Source: Dissophora ornata
Taxonomy: Eukaryota > Mortierellomycota > Mortierellomycetes > Mortierellales > Mortierellaceae
Assembly (NCBI GenBank): GCA_025201705.1
Contig: MU617377.1
Location: forward strand, 1-14,463
DNA: 14,463 bases
Direction: 5' to 3'
The notes below the pieces were generated by a model. The model did not search any database. It was not told where the DNA came from and worked only from the letters and a program-made list of their open reading frames with translations. Shown here one piece after another: positions 9,388 to 14,463 of this stretch (position 1 is the stretch's first letter; each line of letters opens with the position of its first letter). A program made the translations under genes and the position numbers.

Positions 9388-9948
9388 TTAATTTGAGGCA
9401 GAAGAAGATGATGATGCTGATGACAAGACTGAGGCTGGGAGCGTAGCAGCGACCTTCTCGAACAACTGGGCCTCCTCCTTGGCAAGACTTTCCAGTTCCT
9501 GTGGAGATTGTAGTCCCTTGGTCTCCTTGCGCAGTTCATAAAGCTGTCCGAGTTGCTGATCCGTCATCTTGTCAAGAAGAGTAGGGTCCAGCTTCTTGCC
9601 AAAGGCATTTCCTTGTGCGACAAGCTGCTGCAGTGTTGCCTCCCTCGCTGCTTCTGACGATGATGATGGCCCTGTTGCCACGGGTGCCGTAGAAGTGGAA
9701 GAGGTGCTAGTTTGCTGCTGCTGTTGGTTGTTGGGCGATGCGGAGAGGATATGACCAAGATAGTCCTGCCATTGCTCAAGGAAGCCGACGATGTAGAGTG
9801 GGTTGTCAATGTCCTTGTGGCGATGGAATTCTGCCTTGACGTAACCGTCGCCGAGGATTCGGAACTGTGGAGGCAGATGCTGTCGGTGAGCTCGGAGGAT
9901 CTGACGGTAGAGCTGGAGTGGAGGAATGAGACTCTTTTTGGATGCCAT
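9388..9948 (-). CDS. SDH7: Succinate dehydrogenase assembly factor 3 (ACN9/Sdh7/SDHAF3 family)
   Basis: A single-exon minus-strand gene of 186 residues. The N-terminal half carries the family hallmarks in order: the LYR tripeptide at residues 13-15 within LYRQILRAHR, a Pro-Pro segment, then GDGYVKAEFHRHK and FLEQWQDYL. This is diagnostic of ACN9/SDHAF3. Known family role: a mitochondrial matrix LYR protein that helps mature the iron-sulfur subunit (Sdh2/SDHB) of succinate dehydrogenase and protects it from oxidants; yeast mutants grow poorly on acetate. After residue 75 a Gln/Ser/Thr-rich linker leads to a helical end (DKMTDQQLGQLYELRKE). The protein is longer than the roughly 125-135 residues of human and yeast homologues, mainly because of the linker. 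The start is the first ATG in an A-rich leader (AAAAAATGGC). No classic amphipathic presequence is obvious, though the N-terminus is basic. The symbol follows yeast naming. Confidence 0.92.
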   Translation of the reverse strand: MASKKSLIPPLQLYRQILRAHRQHLPPQFRILGDGYVKAEFHRHKDIDNPLYIVGFLEQWQDYLGHILSASPNNQQQQQTSTSSTSTAPVATGPSSSSEAAREATLQQLVAQGNAFGKKLDPTLLDKMTDQQLGQLYELRKETKGLQSPQELESLAKEEAQLFEKVAATLPASVLSSASSSSSASN

Positions 9949-10740
9949 TTTTTATATTTTTTTTGCTTTGCGTCCTGACTGTCCCTGTAGCTGTGTTGAT
10001 TCCGAGAGGGTATGCGTTTCCTTGAAGATCTTGATGGCAAAAGAAAAGCTGTCGAGTCGAGCGAACATGCCCGAGAACCCGGAGAACAAAAAGAGGCTAC
10101 AAACAGGGAGGGGGAGAACATCCACGTGACGAAAAAATGTGCATGGCATCAAGTCAGGTCTACTCTCCTCCATGGTGTCCGGTTTGGACGGTTTGGACAG
10201 CCGAGAGAGTGGATACGAACACTGCTTGGGGTCATCTCTGTACATCTGGGCAATCTAGACACATGGATGGATGCAGTGCATGCTAATGAAACCTCGCATC
10301 GGTTGTTGCCAATGTCCTTACTTTACTTGACAGAAAATCAAATAAAAATGGTGGCAAACTATGCGCTGTGCGACCATTACCCATGTCAACCACCAAAGTT
10401 AGCCATCATGCGCCTTTTATTTTATGTGTATTGTTTTGTCTCCATGCTTGGCTTTCTTTTCCTTTCCTTCTTCCCATCCTTGAACCCCAACCCTATCCCC
10501 AGCCCAGTCTTCACACCCCCGCCCCCCACAACCCAATCCCTGGCCTTCGGCTTCCCTAACATTTCCCCAATCCCAGAGTGAACACCTTGACTTTACTGCT
10601 TCACTTGCTTGCTACAGGCAGTGTCTTGTTGGGATGGGCATTTACAAAAGTATTAGTCAAGCATTGCATCATCATATTCCAGGATAATATTCGCATTTTG
10701 GCTCCAGATGTGTTAGCTCCCTACCTTTTTTTTTTAACAG
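9949..10740. promoter_or_regulatory. Divergent promoter region between the SDHAF3-like and RING-TRAF genes
   Basis: About 790 bp separate the minus-strand SDHAF3-like start from the first recognised RING-TRAF exon. The region should hold both promoters and the undetected first exon(s) of the RING-TRAF gene. AT-rich tracts flank the minus-strand start (T-rich 9949-9964). A long open frame (10012-10581) lacks protein-like composition and is not annotated. A T11 tract followed by AACAG (10727-10740) forms an acceptor. Confidence 0.5.
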
Positions 10741-13229
10741 CATTATCTGGACTTTGGTCGTCATTTAGACCTCTTTGCCCACCCCGAGCATGTCCCGTCA
10801 GAGTTGGTGTGCTTGTTGTGCACTCAAATTCTCTATCAGCCCTATCAAGTTTTTTGCGTTCGAGGTATAGCTATTTTCTTGGATGAGATTGTGTCCTGAT
10901 GCCTTTTTTTTTTTTATGACCCATAAAAAGCCGTTTTTTTAACACTTTTTTCTAGACCACGTCTTTTGCAGGGCCTGTTTGGACAGTTATGTTCAGGAAT
11001 GTAACCAAGACCAAGAGCTGCTGCCGCTTCAGTCAGAGCCACCAGAGATACAGCTTGGAAATCAACTCGAGAGTCAGAGTCAGAGCGGCGCAAATCTCCA
11101 GGAAACACATCGCAGGTTACATCAGCATGTATCACCATCATCATTATCATCAACATCTACCTCTTCTGGGGCAAAGGAAGCTCACGGTCACATGAGAAGC
11201 AATACTCGGGACGAAGAAGAAGAGAGCGTCTCGGATGTTTTCTCGTCCTACCAAGGCCCGGCGGTTGAATGTCCGGAATGCCAAAGAACTCGAGAGTCAT
11301 CAACGCCTCTTCGTGTCAGCTCTTTTAGGCCAGCGAAATTTGTTGAGGTATTGGGGGGGCGTCTTCAGGAGCGTTTTCATCTGTTTTTGGCGCCAACTGG
11401 CTCTGACTGCAAAAAAAAACTTCCCTACCGCTAATCGTAGAGAATGATCCAGGCGCAACGGGTGCGATGTCCTACAACGATGGCAAGGTCCTGTCAATGG
11501 GTTGGACCCATGAAGGATGTGAGCCAGCATCTTGGCATGGTAATTGCTCTATCATTATTACTTATTCCCCTGTTGGGATGTTACCATGGTCAGGTACCTT
11601 GAACTCGCTGTGCAATGATACCTGATCCTGAAAAATAACGATGGTTTACCCGCTGATATTAGTGCGGCTTTGCAGTTGAAGTGCAGTGTCCGCACCAATC
11701 GCTTGGATGCACATTCAGAGCTGCGGCGATCGACATTGCCGTACATCTTTTGCACTGTCCATTCTCGCCACGCGACCAGTCTCGCGCCTCGAACGCCATT
11801 GAAAGTGCGGACAGTTCGCGTGCGAGTGTATACGATATCCCTCAACAGCCAGAGCCCCTTTCACCTCCACAATCTTCGCCACCAATGTGCCCCGCAGACC
11901 AGCACCAACATCAGTATCAGTACCAGACGCAATTTCAGGATCCCAGACAGAATCTGGGTCAAACAGGATCTGGAATGGATGGGAATTGTGCCGAGGGGTG
12001 TATAACGCCTCCCATGAATAGCGCGTTGGAAACGGAGCTCAGTGACGGTAAAAGCCTTGATACATGCAAGACAGAGAGAATGGAGGAGGAATTTGATCAA
12101 GACGACTTTTCGGTGCTTTTGGAAGACCTAGACATGGCGGATATGACTATCTCTCCTGTAAATACTTCCACGCCGAATCGTTATCCAGTCGCGCAAGACG
12201 GCGGCAATGGCAATACGTCGGCCTTGTCAGTGAAACCTGGCTGGAGACGTAGGGTCATTGTTGAAGAAGACGAGTTCGATATAGCTGATGAAACCATGGC
12301 AGTGGGACATTCAAAGGTGGCGCAGGAACATCAACACCCAGCGCAGCTGGCAAGCGAGCACACTGGGCTTCATTTAAGAGATGGGCGCGATCTGCACACG
12401 CCGTGCGATAGTCAAGCCTTGAGTAATAAGAGTCGCGTTTTAAAGGATGCCACGACGCCTATACCAACCCGCATCGGTGGGGTTTTGCCAACGTCAAGCC
12501 CAGCAAGAGATTTCGAGCCAGAGTCCGCTCTTTCGTCCCAGGAAGCGGCGCAAAACATCATTATAGATCTAGCTATTAGCCAGTCAGACCAGGTCACTGC
12601 AACACAGCAGCAGCAGCAATTCCTTCGGCGTTCTCCGTCTGGCATATCTGCGAATTCTCCGCAGGTCTCTAGCAAGCGCAGGATGCTGCAACTTCAAGGT
12701 CCATGGCAAAGGCAGGTTAACAGAGGGTTGGGAGATCAGTCACGGTCGCCTTCTGTAACCACGACAGATATCACGTCGGTTGTTTCCGAACCCGAATGTC
12801 CTCAATCGCCATCGTCGCCTTCATCGAGGGCTTTTGCGCAGCATGCGAACTTGACAAAGTTTTTTGCATTGACGCAGCCGCCCCGGTTTTATGTGGCCGA
12901 ACCTTCGGCGTACTTGCCTCTTCTCGTCCATGAACCGCGATACCTGCGACCGCGGCGGAAGGTGTGAATTTGGGACAGCATGATACTTTTTGTGTGTGAT
13001 TTATTGTGTCGTTTCTTTTTTTTTTTTTTGTTTGCTGTGATTGACAACCTTGTTCAAATTGTCGTTGTAGAAGGTGACTCGAGGACTGGCCCGAGCAAGG
13101 TTCTTGACGCCAATAGTACGGAGTGGCTCTCATCGCGAGCAGTCGAGTCTGTATAATGATATCTTGACACCAGACATTACTTCGCCAGAGAATTCTCTCG
13201 CATCAGCGTCGGTCCAAACTCAGCTTTGA
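10741..13229 (+). CDS. RING and TRAF-type zinc-finger protein, probable E3 ubiquitin ligase (5' end unresolved)
   Basis: Exons 10741-10864, 10956-11347, 11441-11539, 11663-12961 and 13071-13229 give 690 residues, plus an unresolved N-terminus; numbering starts at the codon at 10741. The RING ligands are C24, C27 (CLLC), C39, H43, C46, C49 (HVFCRAC), C147 and C150 (CPEC). The last pair is separated by an acidic Gln/Ser-rich insertion of 97 residues. Two TRAF-type fingers follow: C182-C190-H202-C206 and C214-C221-H233-C237, with the second cysteine pair completed across a splice junction. This RING-TRAF layout is typical of ubiquitin ligases that recruit an E2 through the RING. The long remainder (about 240-690) is mostly disordered with acidic patches (356-362, 403-411), a polyQ stub and a basic region near 632-655 (RPRRK, ARARF). 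An upstream in-frame TAA abuts the 10741 acceptor, so the start codon must be in an earlier exon. Its substrate is unknown. Confidence 0.85.
10865..10955 (+). other. RING-TRAF intron inside the RING (91 bp, phase 1)
   Basis: The donor is GTATAG and the acceptor is TTTTTCTAG. The join makes G|AC (Asp) and places H43 three residues before C46, completing the RING core. A later AG at 10969-10970 would remove the histidine and two cysteines, so it is disfavoured. Confidence 0.9.
11131..11160 (+). repeat. CAT/CAC triplet array within coding sequence
   Basis: Imperfect ATC/CAT triplets encode part of the Ser/Thr-rich insertion in the RING. Their composition resembles the non-coding arrays at 1332-1390 and 5252-5309, but the reading frame gives serine and threonine. 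Confidence 0.7.
11348..11440 (+). other. RING-TRAF intron after the RING (93 bp, phase 0)
   Basis: The donor is GTATTG and the acceptor is CTAATCGTAG. The join reads KFVE-RMIQAQRVRCP and opens the first TRAF-type finger. Without splicing the frame ends at 11432-11434. Confidence 0.87.
11540..11662 (+). other. RING-TRAF intron between the TRAF-type fingers (123 bp, phase 0)
   Basis: The donor is GTAATT and the acceptor is CTGATATTAG. The join reads SQHLGM-CGFAVEVQCP, supplying the fourth zinc ligand (C206) of finger 1 at the expected spacing. The later AG of TTTGCAG (11673-11675) gives the wrong phase. Confidence 0.87.
12962..13070 (+). other. RING-TRAF last intron (109 bp, phase 0), donor overlaps a stop codon
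   Basis: The donor is GTGTGA and the acceptor is GTCGTTGTAG, preceded by T14 (13016-13029). Retention gives GTG TGA, which stops one residue after the junction. Splicing adds 52 open codons (KVTRGLARARF to SVQTQL) ending at the TGA at 13227. The added segment has protein-like composition, so splicing is preferred. Confidence 0.7.
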
Positions 13230-13340
13230 AGAGCAGTGCTGCTTTTTTTCTTCTGTGCTTTTTTGGACACACATTTGCATCAACTGGTGTTTCATGCAAA
13301 AACATTCTGTGGCCCAAAAATAAATTCAGTTTTTGAAGTC
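13230..13340 (+). other. Likely 3' UTR of the RING-TRAF gene with poly(A) signal
   Basis: T-rich after the stop codon, with AATAAA at 13319-13324, about 90 nt downstream. Confidence 0.6.
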
Positions 13341-14267
13341 AGCTGCAAAAAGCAGCGCGTTTCATTCATATTTCCCAAGAGATTCAACTGCGGTACCACT
13401 GAATGTACTATACTCTATCCAGGCGCGAAGACGATTGGTCCCTGCCGCCTGACGCGCTACGAGTCGTGTGGTTTTGGCGTAGCGAACTCCCAGGAAGAGA
13501 GAGACAGAGGGAATTGCCTGACACCTGACCGGTGCGAAACAAAAGAGTACATCTCAGATCCCACACCACCACCACCACAGCCATCCGTGTTCTGCGCTCC
13601 TTCCTGGCCAATCTGGGATCGGATACTCATTTTTTCCTCCGAGGAGGGAAAGCCGGGGGTGGTGGCGTAGGTAATTGGGTAACGTGAACAACACGAGCGT
13701 AAAACCTATTTTACCCATTCAACTCCTGGTCACCAGTTGCCCCGGTGAGGCGGGCGGGGGGTCGGCCGTTATTGTTCAGAGGTAGGTCCTTGTCAGAGTC
13801 ACACAGGGAGGATTAAGCACAGCAGCCTAATCTTGTCCCACGAAAAAACTCGGAACAAAAGGTACAAATAAACTGTATGACCGTGAGAGCGACAGTAAGG
13901 GTGAGAAACTATGAGAGTTTAGTTGGACCCACCTGCTTCATCAACCATGGGTCTGTTGTGGTTCTCGGGCGTGTCGGTAGCACACTTGCGTTCGCTAAGA
14001 CTGAAGAATATGAACAGCAATATATTTTTTTTTTTAAAAAAACAACTTGATATCGCATGTAGTATGAACATGTACATGTACAGTACAAGGATAAGTTGCA
14101 TCGCACGCACGAACCATTTAGCACCCAGAAAAAAAGAAAAGAAAAGAAAAACACCTCATCTCTAACAACAACAACCCCTCTTTGCTCCATCCCATTTCTG
14201 TATTCGCTCCTTCTCGAATAAGCAAAAAAGAAAAAGGAAACAAAAAAGAACGCTAGTCAAGAACAAA
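13341..14267. promoter_or_regulatory. Intergenic region, promoter-like towards its right end
   Basis: No supported gene or RNA. Contents include an ATTGG (CCAAT complement) near 13433, a CCA/CAC array at about 13562-13578, a G-rich block at 13744-13765 and a T11A7 tract at 14025-14042. From about 14128 an AAAAG-rich stretch is followed by CAACAACAAC and CT-rich DNA, then an A-rich run up to an ATG at 14268. The last 140 bp look like a fungal promoter and leader on the plus strand. Confidence 0.4.
14025..14042. repeat. T11-A7 homopolymer junction
   Basis: Eleven Ts run directly into seven As. Such rigid dT/dA tracts commonly exclude nucleosomes in fungal promoters. Confidence 0.85.
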
Positions 14268-14405
14268 ATGTACTCGTCTTCATCACACGGTCAACACATG
14301 TGCTTTTCATTACGCCCAGGTTTCCCACCCCCCTCTTTTTTTTTATTTAATTGGGTTCGCTCTATAGTTCGCGTCCTTTTTTCATCATTTAATGCTTTAT
14401 CTTGA
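14268..14405 (+). CDS. Possible first exon of a gene continuing beyond the window
   Basis: An ATG at 14268 sits in an A-rich context (CAAGAACAAAATGTAC) after a promoter-like leader and opens a 45-codon frame starting MYSSSSHGQHM, closed by a TGA at 14403-14405. The beginning looks like a real N-terminus. From about codon 18 the DNA becomes polypyrimidine, so the true exon may end earlier, for example at CCCAG|GT near 14328. There is no domain evidence, and it could be chance. Confidence 0.2.
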   Translation: MYSSSSHGQHMCFSLRPGFPPPSFFLFNWVRSIVRVLFSSFNALS

Positions 14406-14463
14406 TTGTGGCGTCTATGTTGAAGGGGAAAAAGAGGGGCGGGGGGCTGTTGACGGTTGGGTG

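Noticed and set aside
10012..10581. A 189-codon plus-strand frame in the divergent intergenic region
   Set aside because: Its composition shifts from charged to hydrophobic to Pro-rich without any motif, it overlaps the SDHAF3-like promoter, and its end does not connect in phase with the RING exon.
13556..13619. Inverted repeat GATCCCA / TGGGATC separated by 50 bp
   Set aside because: The arms are only 7 bp, there is no flanking duplication and no transposase, so it is compatible with chance.
13236..13670. A 144-codon plus-strand frame after the RING-TRAF gene
   Set aside because: It begins at a non-ATG codon and overlaps the probable 3' UTR and AATAAA. No domain-like pattern is visible.
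14340..14380. A GGTTCG sequence resembling a tRNA T-loop
   Set aside because: No paired T-stem, anticodon arm or acceptor stem can be folded around it.
1..14463. CRISPR arrays, insertion elements, viral or secondary-metabolite gene clusters
   Set aside because: There are no spaced direct repeats, terminal repeats, transposase or polymerase motifs, or biosynthetic enzymes. The repeats present are microsatellites.

Overview
The window looks like fungal nuclear DNA. It has protein genes with short GT-AG introns (91-123 bp inside coding regions), AATAAA-type poly(A) signals, pyrimidine-rich promoter and leader DNA, and long Gln/Ser/Pro low-complexity segments in regulatory proteins. The gene style (polyQ homeodomain factor, CT-rich leader, intron density) suggests an early-diverging filamentous fungus of the Mortierella kind. 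That placement is an inference from style, not from a marker gene. There is no sign of prokaryotic operons, a plasmid, phage, transposon or CRISPR.

Layout. Positions 1-2062 hold a very pyrimidine-rich upstream region and leader, with a probable 1.08-kb leader intron. Positions 2063-5192 (+) encode a HOY1-type homeodomain transcription factor in two exons: a polyQ N-terminus, a canonical homeodomain, and the PH-like domain shared with the TRF2/HOY1 family. Its 3' UTR runs to an AATAAA at 5642. Positions 5920-9144 (+) encode an FBXO21-like F-box protein in five exons, with F-box, SirB1/transglutaminase-like and YccV/HspQ-like modules. Positions 9388-9948 (-) encode an SDHAF3/Sdh7 (ACN9) LYR-motif factor for succinate dehydrogenase assembly, convergent with the F-box gene. 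Positions 10741-13229 (+) encode a RING plus TRAF-type zinc-finger protein, probably a ubiquitin ligase, in at least five exons; its first exon is unresolved. Positions 13230-14463 show no confident gene, but a promoter-like A-rich/CT-rich leader precedes an ATG at 14268 that may begin the next gene.

The genes are unlinked in function except that two of the four belong to ubiquitin ligation (an SCF substrate receptor and a RING-TRAF E3). I found no clearly new multi-gene system. The most interesting points are in the RING-TRAF protein: a 97-residue insertion inside the RING, three SUMO-interaction-like motifs, and a donor site that overlaps an in-frame stop codon. The splice structure of the homeodomain gene leader also deserves a second look. 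All exon models come from reading-frame continuity, splice-site sequence and domain continuity; there is no transcript evidence.
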